A DNA stretch of 53,306 nt from positions 1 through 53,306 of the forward strand of contig JAUNMP010000007.1 in NCBI GenBank assembly GCA_030537465.1. The letters are read 5' to 3'. The stretch is from a bacterium. GTDB taxonomy: Bacteria > Verrucomicrobiota > Kiritimatiellia > RFP12 > UBA1067. Both the position numbers and the translations under genes were made by a program. Below are positions 15,047 to 25,395 of the stretch, piece by piece (the stretch's first letter is position 1; each line of letters starts with the position of its first letter). Below the pieces are notes generated by a model. That model saw only the letters and a list, made by a program, of their open reading frames with translations. It was not told where the DNA came from and did no database searches.

Positions 15047-16894
15047 TCAGGGTTTGAAGCTGATTTTCAGATAGCCGGAAATGGGAAGCGCGACATCCTG
15101 CAATCCTGCGTTGAGGGCGGGTGCGGGAACGGAATTGCCGAACGTGTCGAACGCCTCGACCTTCGCGGGCTTCGCCGCGAGGCGCACGGCGAGCACCCCC
15201 TTCCCCGTCGCGTTGAGCACGTAGACGTCACGGTCGGCCGCACCGCAGTCCGCCACACAGGCATCGTTGTAGACGCCGACGATGCGCTCCTGCGCGTTCT
15301 CCGCCTCGATGACGGGATAGAACGCCTCGTAGTGGCGCGGACGGAACGTCCCCTTCAAGAGCGCGTCTCGATGCTTCTGGGAGAAGTCGAGCCAATGGGC
15401 GATCATCTTCTTGTGGCTTTCGGGCAGCGTACGCAGCATCACCGAGTACTGGATCACGCCGAACATCGTGGAGAGGACGAAACGCGCCGCCTGCTCGGGC
15501 GTCTCCTTCACGTTCCACTCCAGCATGTCCGCATGCACAGCGGTGTCGCCGGAGGTGAGGCGCAGGTTCGCGATGCGGCAGCGGTTCGCAAGCAGGTCGC
15601 CGGGACAGTCCGCCGCCCGCATCATGTTGCCGTACTGACGGATGCCGGGGCCAATGTAGCCCTGGCGGAATTCGACGAGCGCATCCGGCTTGACCTTCGT
15701 GAGCGTTGCGTAGACGTCCTTCATCAGCTGGTCGACGGCCTCGGAGAGCGATCGGATGTCGCGCCCCGCATAGTTCTCCTTCACGGCTGGATCCGCGCCG
15801 CGGAAACCAATGGCGTCAATGAAGTCGAGCTTGAGTCCGTCGAGATTCCACTCCCGCATCGCCTTCTCGTAGATGCCGCAGAGGAACTGGCGCACCTCGG
15901 GGAAGCGCGGATCGAGGCAGGAATAGCCGCTCCAGCGGTCGTTCTGCGTCCAGAGGTACTTGCCCTTGAAGCGTTCGTAGTTGGCGCTTTTGAGGCCGAT
16001 CATCGGCACGCCGTACCAGATCATGTACTTCATGCCAAGCGCATGCACCTTCGCGACGTGGGTCGCCATGTCGGGGAAGCGGTTCTTCGAGATCTGCCAG
16101 TCGCCGCAGTAGGAATAGCCGCGGTTGTTATCGTCCGTCTGCCAGCCGTCGTCGACGATGAGCACCTTCATGCCCAGTTTCGCGGCCTCGGCGCACTCGG
16201 CTTCGATCTCGGTGTCGTGGACGTTCTGATGGAACGAATACCACGCGGAGTAGAGCGGCTCGAACGCGGCATCGGGGGTCGGCGCGGGTTTGAGTCCGGC
16301 CGTCTCGGAAATCCATTTCGAACCTGCGGCGATCGCATCGCCGAAGAAGACGTCGCGGCGGTCGAAGCGAATCTGCGTGCGATAGGTCGTGAGCGGCGCC
16401 TCGGCCTCCCCGAAGAAGTCCAGTTTCCAAACGAGATGGCAGTCTTCCTCACGCAGACCCGCATCGATGCCAACGGTCCGCTTCGCCTCGGAACAGGAGA
16501 CCGCGATCCGGTTGCGGTCGTTGTCGTTGAGGAATGCGACGAGCGGCATGCCGCTGCAGAGGCGAGAGGCCGTGTGGCAGCCCCAGTTCGGCGGCATCGT
16601 CACGTTCTCCGTCCGCGTCGTCCACTTGTGATGGGCGTCCACCTGGTCGAAGTCGAAGCTCACCGAGAACTTCGGCGGCGGCGACGGCCGGGATGCCGTC
16701 AGCGCGATCTCCATCGTCTCGACGCCATCGGCAGCCGTTCCGCGCGTCGCTGCGAAGGACCAATTGCCGGCCTCAGGGCAGGAGACCTTCACCGGTCCCA
16801 CGCCGAATCCGCCACACGTCGTCTCAAACGGTGCCGAAAACCCACGGAACGACAACAGAGATACACCCAGACCCACCAACGTCAATGTACGCAT
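15047..16894 (-). CDS. GH36-like exported alpha-galactosidase
   Basis: About 615 residues with a Sec signal (MRTLTLVGLGVSLLSFRGFSA). After an N-terminal beta-sandwich, the TIM barrel shows LYSAWYSFHQNV, then VLIVDDGWQTDD, a YMIWYGVPMIG strand and WNLDGLKLDFIDAIGF. In GH36/melibiases the K-x-D motif carries the nucleophile Asp and a later Asp is the acid/base, here probably within the GPGIRQYGNMMRAADCPGD segment. It would release terminal alpha-galactose in the periplasm or outside. The ATG at 16894 has AAGGA 7 bases upstream. It is the last gene of an operon beginning at 22420. Part of its sequence is copied at 11072-11144. Confidence 0.85.
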   Translation of the reverse strand: MRTLTLVGLGVSLLSFRGFSAPFETTCGGFGVGPVKVSCPEAGNWSFAATRGTAADGVETMEIALTASRPSPPPKFSVSFDFDQVDAHHKWTTRTENVTMPPNWGCHTASRLCSGMPLVAFLNDNDRNRIAVSCSEAKRTVGIDAGLREEDCHLVWKLDFFGEAEAPLTTYRTQIRFDRRDVFFGDAIAAGSKWISETAGLKPAPTPDAAFEPLYSAWYSFHQNVHDTEIEAECAEAAKLGMKVLIVDDGWQTDDNNRGYSYCGDWQISKNRFPDMATHVAKVHALGMKYMIWYGVPMIGLKSANYERFKGKYLWTQNDRWSGYSCLDPRFPEVRQFLCGIYEKAMREWNLDGLKLDFIDAIGFRGADPAVKENYAGRDIRSLSEAVDQLMKDVYATLTKVKPDALVEFRQGYIGPGIRQYGNMMRAADCPGDLLANRCRIANLRLTSGDTAVHADMLEWNVKETPEQAARFVLSTMFGVIQYSVMLRTLPESHKKMIAHWLDFSQKHRDALLKGTFRPRHYEAFYPVIEAENAQERIVGVYNDACVADCGAADRDVYVLNATGKGVLAVRLAAKPAKVEAFDTFGNSVPAPALNAGLQDVALPISGYLKISFKP

Positions 16895-16933
16895 ACACAA
16901 TTCCTTTCATCGCAAGACTTCAGCACTGTCGCG

Positions 16934-19900
16934 TCACTTCAGAATCAAGAGCGTTCCAACGACCGCCGTCAGCTTCAGCTGTTTCGCTTCGGCATCGTAG
17001 ACAAGGCTCATGGCATTTCTGCCGTTGCGAATGGCAAACGTCGTACCCTCGGCCGGATCGTCGTCGAACATCAGGATCGGCATGACGGAGTGGTGGACGC
17101 TCTGCGCAACCGCGGCCATGTCCAGGACGACGGCACCCGACGCCGCTTTCACGGACATCGGAAACACGTCGAGCGACGTCGGCTTGACCACCGCGCCATC
17201 ACGCAGATCGAGCGCGAAAGCCGGAGTCGTCGCGGGCAGGACAACCGTCGCATTCGTTGCAGCGACAAGGCCCGTCACTTCGGAAAGGTCACCGGCCGCC
17301 GTCGTGTTTGAGAAGAGCACGCATCCCGGTCCGACATAACGACCCGAAAACGCCGCGCCATTCTCGACCTTCAGCGTGGCCCCCGATTCAAGCGACACGG
17401 TCCCTGTACCCTTCAAAGGAGCGGCCAGCACATGTGCGCCCCGCACGCGAAGTGTCGCGCCATCCGCGAGGGTCGTCTCGGACGCCGCAGGCAGCACCGG
17501 TCCCTGCGCGCCGTCGAAGAAGGATTCCTCGATCACCCGGACCTCGTTCGCCGTCAGGGCGCGATTGTAGATGCGGACGTCGTCGATCCAGCCCTTCCAC
17601 AACTTGGCCGGCATATCGCACCGACCGCCGATCAACAGATTCGCGGCGTCAAGGGACAGAACACTCGTGCAGCGCGTCTGCAGAAGCACGCCGTTCATGT
17701 AGAACGAGACCGTCTTCATCGCCGAATTGTACGTCACCGTGATCGTCGACCAGCGCAGTACGTTTGCGACAAGACCATAGGCTGTCTCGTTTCCACTCGT
17801 CATCGTATTGCTGTTTCCAGTTGATTCGAAAAGCGCGCTCCAGTATCGGTTGTAGCTGTTGGCGCCCAGCTCGAACAGATGCTTCGCCGATGCCGTTCCC
17901 CAGGAAACGACAGGCGACTGTTCGGCACACGCATTCGCCATCGCGCGGATGAACACGGTAAACGATTCGTCGCCACGCGGAAACGCAGACGGGAATGTCG
18001 GCGTCGTCTGCTTCAGCAGGCCGTTCGCATCGATGTAGATCGCACCGCCCTTGAACGGCCCCGCCGCCGCAGATGCCGCCGAGACCGTTCCCGAGACAGA
18101 GAGATGCATTCCATAAGGCCCCGAATCCTGTCCAAGATTTTCCGAATCGTCGAAGGTCCAATGCGCAACAGGCTCCGGCAATGCGGCAACCGCGTCGGCG
18201 TCGGGATCCACACAGGGGCGTTTCCGTGCATATTCGGCGGCCACGTCCTCGGGCGTCCAGACGGTATCGAAAACCATCAGCTCGTCGATATCGCCCTGGT
18301 ACGACTTCGAATCCTGCCAGAGATTGCCCCAGCCAATCGCGAAACGCCCCACACCCAGCCAGTGAACAGGAGCGGATGCGACGGTGAACACCTTGTTGGT
18401 CCAACGCTGGCTGCCATCGATATACAAATTGAACTGTCCATTCGTCTGCGAGACGGCAATATGATGCCAGGCTCCGTCCCCAAAGTCAAACCCGGTCGAA
18501 CACGAAGCGGCCACATCCTTCGTGCAAACGTAGACGGACTTCTCCGAATTGAGACGGATTGAAAATGCGCCGTTCGACTTGCTCGCAGCCGAGCCGAACT
18601 GGACGACGTTCGCGTTCGTCGTCAGCTTGCCCGGACGAACCCACACGCTCACGGTGTAGACGGGGTTCGTGCCACCCGGGAACTTGCCGGACACGCCCGG
18701 CACGCCCGTGTAGTTCACACCCGTACTGGACCCTAGCGGCGTTTCAAGACGCATCTCGCTGCCATCGTTCTCGAAATGCGCGGCCCGCCCGAAGACACCA
18801 TCGGCGACCGACGTGACCGAGCTTCCCTTCTGCGTCGTCACGTACTGCGGCAAATGGCAGCGGCCTTCGGACGAATCCCAGCCGAGGTTGTCCGGATCGT
18901 CGAAGGCGTAGTACGCCACCAGACCCTTGCGCAGATACGGACGCTCCAGCGTCACCGTGCCGGCGTTGATCGCAGTCGTTCCCGTGTAGCCGTTCTCGCC
19001 CGACAGATTGATGTCATACCCGGCGCCGTTCTTCACGATGTTCACCGCGCCCGTGATGGCGGACTGGAAATGCGTCGTCACCGGCACGTCGCCTTTGCCC
19101 GCAAGGGTAATCGTCTTCCCATCCGGCAAGACGGGAGATCCTGTCACGCCCGCACCATCGAGCGTCGCAAACGTCACGTTGTCCCGGAACCAGGCGCGTG
19201 CGCCCATGTTGATCGTAAAGTCAAACGGATCGAGCGGATGCGTCGGCGATCCCGTCGAGCCAAACTGGAACTCGCCCTGTCCTGCAACATAGGCGACGTC
19301 CGCCGGCATCGGCGAGAGAAACTTCTGGCGGATCCCGCCCTGCACGATGATCGTGCCAGGGCCGGTGACAAGGCCGTAGTATTGCGTCATGGCCTCCGTG
19401 GGATTGCTGCCGCCGTGGTTGAGACGGAGTGTATGACCGTTCAAGACGACTTGCGACGCCGTCACCGTGGACGCGGATGAATGGAGTCCGACGATCTTCG
19501 TATCACACGCCAGTTCAAAACGCGCATCGTCCGTCTTGAACACAACACGCTGGAACTGGAGCGCGCTCGCATGCGCAATCACCAGTTTCGTTCCTTCAAG
19601 GATGAAATCCGAATTGTAGTACTGCGGGCCATAGGATGCGGGCTGGCACATCCGCACCGTCCCGCCGCCGTGGATCGTCAGGGCATTGCTGTCCCCGCTC
19701 CAGTTGATGAAGTTCATCGCCGCGAGGTTCAGCGTACCGCCGGAGACCTCAATGGCAGGCGACGTATTGCGAAAACAGAACCGCTGGTTTGACGATGCGG
19801 ACGCCAATGTCCAGGTGCGATTCCCGTCACCCTTGACGATCAATCCCGTGAGAAAGAAACTGGCCTTCGCCTTGTTCGTGAGACACGTGCCGTCCGCTAG

Positions 19901-20116
19901 TTCGCCAAGATCGTAGAATACGCGATCGCTCGCGCAGTTGTTGGCGAGAATCGTCGCGGCGCTGACCCCGTCGTGCAGCGACTCCCAGTTCGCCGCATCG
20001 TCGAACAGACAATTCCCCGCCGCACCCGTCCAACGGTTCGTATAGACGGCGCCGAACGCCGATCCGGCGAAAAGTCCAAGGGAAACAAGACACGACGCAA
20101 ACGACTTGCCAAGCAT
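16934..20116 (-). CDS. Secreted LamG/PATR beta-helix surface protein
   Basis: About 1060 residues with a Sec signal (MLGKSFASCLVSLGLFAG). The N-terminal ~390 residues are a right-handed beta-helix-like region ending in the autotransporter-associated repeat NGYTGTTAINAGTVTLE. Two LamG/concanavalin-type jellyroll domains follow at about residues 395-630 (LVAYYAFDDPDNLGWDSSEG ... ITVSQTNG-type strands) and 645-880 (VAHWTFDDSENLGQDSGPYG). A second helical stretch closes the protein. No autotransporter barrel is seen. It may bind glycans at the cell surface for the enzymes encoded beside it. AAGGAG lies 8 bases before the ATG at 20116. Confidence 0.82.
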   Translation of the reverse strand: MLGKSFASCLVSLGLFAGSAFGAVYTNRWTGAAGNCLFDDAANWESLHDGVSAATILANNCASDRVFYDLGELADGTCLTNKAKASFFLTGLIVKGDGNRTWTLASASSNQRFCFRNTSPAIEVSGGTLNLAAMNFINWSGDSNALTIHGGGTVRMCQPASYGPQYYNSDFILEGTKLVIAHASALQFQRVVFKTDDARFELACDTKIVGLHSSASTVTASQVVLNGHTLRLNHGGSNPTEAMTQYYGLVTGPGTIIVQGGIRQKFLSPMPADVAYVAGQGEFQFGSTGSPTHPLDPFDFTINMGARAWFRDNVTFATLDGAGVTGSPVLPDGKTITLAGKGDVPVTTHFQSAITGAVNIVKNGAGYDINLSGENGYTGTTAINAGTVTLERPYLRKGLVAYYAFDDPDNLGWDSSEGRCHLPQYVTTQKGSSVTSVADGVFGRAAHFENDGSEMRLETPLGSSTGVNYTGVPGVSGKFPGGTNPVYTVSVWVRPGKLTTNANVVQFGSAASKSNGAFSIRLNSEKSVYVCTKDVAASCSTGFDFGDGAWHHIAVSQTNGQFNLYIDGSQRWTNKVFTVASAPVHWLGVGRFAIGWGNLWQDSKSYQGDIDELMVFDTVWTPEDVAAEYARKRPCVDPDADAVAALPEPVAHWTFDDSENLGQDSGPYGMHLSVSGTVSAASAAAGPFKGGAIYIDANGLLKQTTPTFPSAFPRGDESFTVFIRAMANACAEQSPVVSWGTASAKHLFELGANSYNRYWSALFESTGNSNTMTSGNETAYGLVANVLRWSTITVTYNSAMKTVSFYMNGVLLQTRCTSVLSLDAANLLIGGRCDMPAKLWKGWIDDVRIYNRALTANEVRVIEESFFDGAQGPVLPAASETTLADGATLRVRGAHVLAAPLKGTGTVSLESGATLKVENGAAFSGRYVGPGCVLFSNTTAAGDLSEVTGLVAATNATVVLPATTPAFALDLRDGAVVKPTSLDVFPMSVKAASGAVVLDMAAVAQSVHHSVMPILMFDDDPAEGTTFAIRNGRNAMSLVYDAEAKQLKLTAVVGTLLILK

Positions 20117-20168
20117 CTCACAAACTCCTTTTATTGTCATCAACAACACGAGTGGTCTACGGTGCCAC

Positions 20169-21650
20169 CTACTCCTGCCAGTCGGTGTAGATGGCTTCGC
20201 CCTTCTTCCCCCAGCAATTGCAGGGTCGCACGGCGAAACGGTACTTCATGCCGGCCTGTCCGATTACCTTGGCGCCTTTGCCCCATCCCGGCAGATAGGC
20301 CGGCGGAAGTTCCGATTTCGCGAACACGCAGGACACGGTCGGAACGTCCTTCGCCGGCGCGTTGAAGAAGCCCGGCGAATAGACGCGCTTCGTCATCCAC
20401 ACCTTCTCGACGTCGACGTCGATCGCCTCGACCATGACTTCAAAGTCAAAGGCCCGCACGCCCTCGCGCACGTTCGGGAACGTGACCGTCACCTGGTCCG
20501 TCTCTCGCTTCGCACGATCCAGTCCCCGACCTTCGGAGAACGCAACCTTCGCGCCCGTCGCAAACTGCGGCACCGCGGCCTTCGCGGCACGCGCGGCAAA
20601 GGCCAACGAGCCGTCATAGGCAAGCGGCACGACCCAGTCCGCCCCCACGGGGAGGTCGTGCGTGAAGTCGCGACGCTCGATCGTGATGCAGTCGTCGTAG
20701 ACCGTCACGAACTCGCCGTGCTGACCGGGCAGTCCACCCAGATTCGCCATCTGCTTCTTCTGCAGGTCCTTGACTCCAAACGGCGACGAGTTCTCGCGTC
20801 CGCCCAGTGAAATCAGATAGCGCAGCGACGCCGTCCCCACGCTGGTGAATCCGCCCTGCCAGATCACGCGATCGTCCGCAAGCGACACGTGGGAATGGCC
20901 CGAGAACGCCACCGCGTTCGGGAACTTCGACAGCGCCTTCGTCGAATGGCCGCGGTCCTGTCCCCAGGTCCAGGGCGCAGACGTCGTCCCGCGCGGATGA
21001 TAGTGCTGCGTGTAGAAGAACGGCTTCGTTCCCTCGAGTTCCGCACGATGCCGCTCCAGGAAGTCCGCGTAGGCCCCCTTCCCCGGATACTCCAGTTCCT
21101 GGCAGAGCACGAACTTGTAGCCCTTGACCTCCTTGATCATCACCGGCTCCCAGGGTTCGCCGAAGACGCGCGTCCAGACGCCACCTGGGTCGCTGGAGAT
21201 CCGCCGTTCGGGGGCGAACATGGCCTCCGGCAGCTTGTAGCGCTTCTGATAGCCATACTGTCCGTCGCGGTCGTGGTTGCCGTAGACGAACAGCTTCTCG
21301 ACATGCTTGCCGTTCAGTCCCTTGTTCCCGGGGAAGACCTTGTTCCAGGTCTCGGCCACGAGCTCGAGCTGTTCGATGAGCCCCCAGTCCGCCATGTCGC
21401 CGGCGATCATCACCGCGTCCGCGTCCTGGTCGCGGAAATAGCGGAACGCCTTCTCCAGGAGCGCCGTGTCGCCGCACCCCGACGACTTCACGCCCGCGGC
21501 GGAGAGATGGACATCGCTCACCACGCCGAAGCGAAGTTTCGCCGCGCCCTGCGCCAAGCCAACGGCCTTCGCCGCCCGGAGCCCAGAAAATCCCAGAGCC
21601 GCCGCAAACGCGGCACCGCGGGAGAGAAACGATCTACGGTTCAATTCCAT
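20169..21650 (-). CDS. Tat-exported metallophosphoesterase with C-terminal extension
   Basis: About 493 residues. MELNRRSFLSRGAAFAAALGFSG is a clear twin-arginine signal. The calcineurin-like core has VVSDVHLSAAG (D-x-H), IAGDMADWG (GD), VYGNHDRDG (GNHD), YTQHYHPRG and AFSGHSHVS (GHxH). A beta-rich extension follows from about residue 340. It resembles the product at 32101-33006 (shared FPGN, VEKL/M and GNHD spacing), so the two are paralogues. The substrate is unknown; a phosphoester released during glycan use is possible. Situated between the CE12 and LamG genes of one operon. AAAGGA precedes the ATG at 21650. Confidence 0.88.
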   Translation of the reverse strand: MELNRRSFLSRGAAFAAALGFSGLRAAKAVGLAQGAAKLRFGVVSDVHLSAAGVKSSGCGDTALLEKAFRYFRDQDADAVMIAGDMADWGLIEQLELVAETWNKVFPGNKGLNGKHVEKLFVYGNHDRDGQYGYQKRYKLPEAMFAPERRISSDPGGVWTRVFGEPWEPVMIKEVKGYKFVLCQELEYPGKGAYADFLERHRAELEGTKPFFYTQHYHPRGTTSAPWTWGQDRGHSTKALSKFPNAVAFSGHSHVSLADDRVIWQGGFTSVGTASLRYLISLGGRENSSPFGVKDLQKKQMANLGGLPGQHGEFVTVYDDCITIERRDFTHDLPVGADWVVPLAYDGSLAFAARAAKAAVPQFATGAKVAFSEGRGLDRAKRETDQVTVTFPNVREGVRAFDFEVMVEAIDVDVEKVWMTKRVYSPGFFNAPAKDVPTVSCVFAKSELPPAYLPGWGKGAKVIGQAGMKYRFAVRPCNCWGKKGEAIYTDWQE

Positions 21651-21694
21651 TTTGACACATCCTTTCAGACTGCGCGTCCAATCTGACCCCAAAC

Positions 21695-22420
21695 TCACTT
21701 GAACAGTTCGCCGACGGCGAGCTTGCGTGCCTTGACGTCCGCCAGGAAGATCTCGGCGAAACGCTTCGCCCCCGCCTTGTTCGGGTGCGTCATATCCCAA
21801 TGCGGCTTCATCTCGCCCGTCTTCTTGTCCTTGCGCTGCGAATCGCCCACGAAGCAGGCCACCGTGCCGTCACGCCCGAGCTTCTCGAACTCGGCGGCCG
21901 TCAGGCGCGCCATGTCCACGAAGTCGACCTTCTTCTCGGCGGCGACCGTCTTCGCATAGTCGCCGTAGCGCGTGCGCGCCTCGGCCGGACGGTATTTGGC
22001 GTCCACCTTGTCCTTCTTCGAGAAGCTGCCACTCGCCAGCGGACTCGCGAAGAACGGCGTCGCGCCATGCGCCCGGCAGTAGTCGACGAACTCGCCCATC
22101 GTTTTCTTGAATTCGGCCTCGTCGACGAATTTCGCCTTCACCGCGTCGTTGATGCCGAACTGGAAAATGACGTAGTCGCCCTTCTTGATCTGCTCGCGTT
22201 CCTTGAGCCAGTGCTTCTGGATCGTACGCACGGTCAGACCGCTGTGGGCGATGTTGACGATGCCATTCCCTTCCTTGAGCGACGGCTTGAGCATATCACC
22301 CCAGCTGCCATTCTTCACCTTCTCCGTACGCGGTGCCAGCGTCGAATCGCCCACCAAGACGAGATTGGCGGCGAACAGCCCAAACGACGACAACACACAA
22401 GCCAACACGATTGACGATTT
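21695..22420 (-). CDS. SGNH esterase, CE12 rhamnogalacturonan acetylesterase-like
   Basis: About 241 residues with a Sec signal (MKSSIVLACVLSSFGLFAA). SGNH blocks: LVLVGDSTLAPR (nucleophile Ser), NIAHSGLTVRT (Gly), VIFQFGINDA (Asn) and WDMTHPNKAGA (catalytic Asp and His). The GDST form and short length fit CE12, which removes acetyl groups from rhamnogalacturonan. It would help pectin degradation outside the cytoplasm. It is the first gene of the operon running to the GH36 gene; AAAGG lies 8 bases before the ATG. Xylan acetylesterase activity is also known in CE12. Confidence 0.85.
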   Translation of the reverse strand, partial: KSSIVLACVLSSFGLFAANLVLVGDSTLAPRTEKVKNGSWGDMLKPSLKEGNGIVNIAHSGLTVRTIQKHWLKEREQIKKGDYVIFQFGINDAVKAKFVDEAEFKKTMGEFVDYCRAHGATPFFASPLASGSFSKKDKVDAKYRPAEARTRYGDYAKTVAAEKKVDFVDMARLTAAEFEKLGRDGTVACFVGDSQRKDKKTGEMKPHWDMTHPNKAGAKRFAEIFLADVKARKLAVGELFK

Positions 22421-22453
22421 CATCACGATTACCTTTCCATTGGATTGACACAT

Positions 22454-22481
22454 AGTCTAGCAAAACACGGAATTTCTGCAA
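22454..22481 (-). promoter_or_regulatory. Promoter of the CE12-to-GH36 operon
   Basis: TTGCAG at 22481-22476, a 16-base spacer, TAGACT at 22459-22454 on the minus strand, 33 bases before the CE12 ATG. Confidence 0.5.
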
Positions 22482-22608
22482 CTTACCTGAAAATCACGAG
22501 GCTCTCCCGAAGACCATGCTCGACGGCATTGGTGATAAAGTCGAAACCATCCATCTCCACGCTCTTTGTGACAGCCTCCGACTATAGTCCAGATGATCGG
22601 TCAGACCA

Positions 22609-25356
22609 TCAACGGAATAGAATCGTCGTGCCGCGCTCGGGGGACGCAAGACGGCCCGTGCCGACAATCCAGTCGACCTCATGAGCCGCGCCACTCCCCA
22701 TCGCGCCATAGACGCCACCCCGCAGCCACCGACCCGCACGCTGGATCCGCTCGCAGGGAATCGTGCCATCAAAATCCAATTCCAATATGCCGCCGTCAAC
22801 CGTCCAGACCGTCTCCTCGTTGAATGGCACCGCATTCTGGATCTTCAGTTTGCCCCCCGTGACATTCACGCCCGAGCAGTTCGGCCACAAGCCCGCCGCC
22901 GTGAAGGTGAGGACGCCCTGTTTGACTGTCACCGTACCAGACGCCGGCGACTCCGCCGCAATCACAAAGGGCAGACTCCCCTGCTTGACCAGGCTGACAG
23001 GCCCCTGGAAAATGGCTCGGACCAGACGGTTGGTTCCATTGAAGTCCTCGCTGTCCTGCGTGGCGGAGCATCCCATCGTGAGCGTGGCCGGCTCGTCCGT
23101 GCGAATCACAGGCTTGTTCGCGCTCGTCGCAAGCGTGTCTAAACGCTGGTTCTTTCCGCAGAGGTCGAGCGTTCCCTGGTTCATGTAGATCTTCTGTCCC
23201 GTGGCCAGTGCGTTCTCGGCAGTCATGAGAATCTTGCCGTTGCCCTGGAATTCGGCCCAGCGCGGAGCAATCTTGTTGTTCGCCACGCGCAGATCCCAAG
23301 TCGCCGTGCTCGACGAGACGACATAGAGACCCCATCCTACATTGAGCGGCGTCCCCGAGACGACGATCGTGCCGCTTCCATACGTGTAGACATGCCCATA
23401 GACCGCGCTGAGCGTAGTCGAGAGTCCGCCCTTGAAGGTGGCGACGGCGTTCTGCGCGAGTTCAATGCGCCCATTGGAAAGCCAGGAGACGAGTCCGTTG
23501 AAGGTCGCCGTCGCGTCCTTCGCAAGCGAAATGAACGGTACGGCGGGCGTCGTATTCACGAACGTACCGCTCTTCAAGGGCGCGTCGACCTGCGTCGTGC
23601 CGCTGAACGCCAACTTGACCGCATTGTGGTTGACCTGGACGGTACGCCCCGCTGGGCCGAGACCGGTGCCATCGGTGATGTTGAATGTGCCCGTATTGAG
23701 CGTGAGCCCCCCAGTCTGCGTACTCGGCGCGGCGATTTCCACCGTTCCCGCACTGTTGATCTCCAGCGCCTTCTCGCCCGAAAAACCGCCCGTGAGACGA
23801 AGCGTGTTGTTTGCACCCACATTCCAGACCTGATTCTCGGACAAAACGAGTGGCCAGCCCATCGTCCACGTCGTTGCCGCCGCCGCATCTGCAAGCGCAA
23901 GTCCGTTTTTTCCCAGCGACGCCGATGCACCGGTCCCTGCCGTGAACGCAAAGGCGTTGCCGCCAAAACCGCCGTCCAGCACGAGACCGTCGAAGGCCGC
24001 CGTCTCGTTTGCCGCGAGTGCCGCGGAAGCGCCCCCCGTCGCAAACGTCGCGAGCAGATCGCCCGCCGTGAAATCAGGGGCCGTACCGCCCGTCCAGTTC
24101 GCGTCCGTCGCCATGTTCGCGTCGACGCCCGCGCCAGTCCACGTGGCCGAGTTCGCCGGCCCCGTCAGAACCACAACCTTGCCTGCGCCTGCTATCCAGG
24201 CAGCCTGGCGTTCGCCCACACCCGGCTCTGCCGCATAAGTGCCCGGAGGAAGCGCCGCACCCGCAAGCGTCGCACCCGTGAATTCCAACAAGACACCCTC
24301 GGCGAGGTCAAGCGCAGCCGTGGCGTCGGACAGGGTCAGCACGTCGGCGTGGAAATCCGCGCCCGAAGCCGTCGCAACCTGCACCTTCGCACCGCCGGAC
24401 ACGGCGAGCTCGGAAAGCGACGTAAACGACGCGCCTTCCACGAGGCGCAATGTACCCTTCTCCACCACCATGCGGCCCTTGGTGGCGGACACGGCCTTGG
24501 CGCATTCGAACACGTAATCCGGCGAGGAGGGCTTCCAGGTGAGACCCGCCTGCGTGTAGAACGTGCCCGTGAACCGCATTGGATTCGCCTTCGGCGTACC
24601 GCCCAGCACAAGCTGGGCCGCGTAGGTCGCCGAAATGCCATGCCCCGTGTTGTTCACGTCTGCGGATTCACTGATCAAGCCGTTGTTCAACACAAGATCG
24701 ACATCGTGAATTGTTGAAGAGTCCTTGGTTGTATAGTCCAGACGCTGGCTCGTCTCGTCGCCATCGAATATGAACGTGTTGCCCGACATCGCCGTCTTGG
24801 TCGTAATGTTGAGTACGCCCTTGCGGATCTTCGTGGTCGGGAACTTGTACTCACGGCTGCCCGACTGGTAGAAGCAGGTCAGTTTCCAGGCGCCGTCCTT
24901 CACGAAAGTCGGCAAACCCGAACCCTTGATCGTAAAACTTTTCTGGAAATTGATGTCGACGCCGCTCGTTGAAACGACTTCGACCTCACCGTCGCCTTCC
25001 AGGCAGAGTCCAGCCGTACCGGTAACATTTTTGTAGAAATGGATCTTGTGTCCACCCAAAAGACAGATGATCGCCTGGTTGAAGCTATTGCCCGTCACGT
25101 AGGTGTCGCCCCAGGAGTTCTGATTGCTCTGGTTGTTCGTCGACACTTTGGTACCCGAATTGGCCGGAATGCGCACGGTGTCGCCCTTTGCCGGCACGCC
25201 CGCCGCCCCCGAGGCGTCCTTCCAGTTCGTCGACTTGGTGACGAGGCCGCCATAGTTGCAATCATTCGCCGCACCATACCATGTCCATTCCGCCGCGGAA
25301 ACAGGTATGGCGGCAGCCAGTCCGCCGAGCAACGCCCACCACTTCACTACTTTCAC
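22609..25356 (-). CDS. Secreted PATR beta-helix protein
   Basis: 915 residues starting with GTG, preceded by GGAGG at a 6-base spacing. Sec signal MKVVKWWALLGGLAAAIPVSA. The rest is a long beta-helix rich in Gly, Ala, Thr and Ser. A second ATWTGAGVDANMATDANWTGG-type unit near residue 395 opens a new passenger-like region with turns of the autotransporter-associated repeat type (GTVEIAAPSTQTGGLTLNTG, SGTVTVKQGVLTFTAAG). It ends GRLASPERGTTILFR with no barrel or recognised sorting signal. Its role is probably structural or adhesive at the surface. A poly-G-bearing promoter precedes it. It ends about 190 bases from the CE12 gene. Confidence 0.75.
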   Translation of the reverse strand: MKVVKWWALLGGLAAAIPVSAAEWTWYGAANDCNYGGLVTKSTNWKDASGAAGVPAKGDTVRIPANSGTKVSTNNQSNQNSWGDTYVTGNSFNQAIICLLGGHKIHFYKNVTGTAGLCLEGDGEVEVVSTSGVDINFQKSFTIKGSGLPTFVKDGAWKLTCFYQSGSREYKFPTTKIRKGVLNITTKTAMSGNTFIFDGDETSQRLDYTTKDSSTIHDVDLVLNNGLISESADVNNTGHGISATYAAQLVLGGTPKANPMRFTGTFYTQAGLTWKPSSPDYVFECAKAVSATKGRMVVEKGTLRLVEGASFTSLSELAVSGGAKVQVATASGADFHADVLTLSDATAALDLAEGVLLEFTGATLAGAALPPGTYAAEPGVGERQAAWIAGAGKVVVLTGPANSATWTGAGVDANMATDANWTGGTAPDFTAGDLLATFATGGASAALAANETAAFDGLVLDGGFGGNAFAFTAGTGASASLGKNGLALADAAAATTWTMGWPLVLSENQVWNVGANNTLRLTGGFSGEKALEINSAGTVEIAAPSTQTGGLTLNTGTFNITDGTGLGPAGRTVQVNHNAVKLAFSGTTQVDAPLKSGTFVNTTPAVPFISLAKDATATFNGLVSWLSNGRIELAQNAVATFKGGLSTTLSAVYGHVYTYGSGTIVVSGTPLNVGWGLYVVSSSTATWDLRVANNKIAPRWAEFQGNGKILMTAENALATGQKIYMNQGTLDLCGKNQRLDTLATSANKPVIRTDEPATLTMGCSATQDSEDFNGTNRLVRAIFQGPVSLVKQGSLPFVIAAESPASGTVTVKQGVLTFTAAGLWPNCSGVNVTGGKLKIQNAVPFNEETVWTVDGGILELDFDGTIPCERIQRAGRWLRGGVYGAMGSGAAHEVDWIVGTGRLASPERGTTILFR

Positions 25357-25395
25357 TTCGAGCCTCCTCTGTATCGCTTGAAATTCAACATCAGC

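Noticed and set aside
14972-17311. Plus-strand open frame of about 780 codons
   Set aside because: Antisense to GH36 and the end of the LamG protein; Arg/His-rich with no motif and no ribosome-binding site.
22494-22835. Small minus-strand open frame next to the PATR gene
   Set aside because: Overlaps the PATR coding end in another frame, is Arg/Ser-rich, and has no ribosome-binding site.
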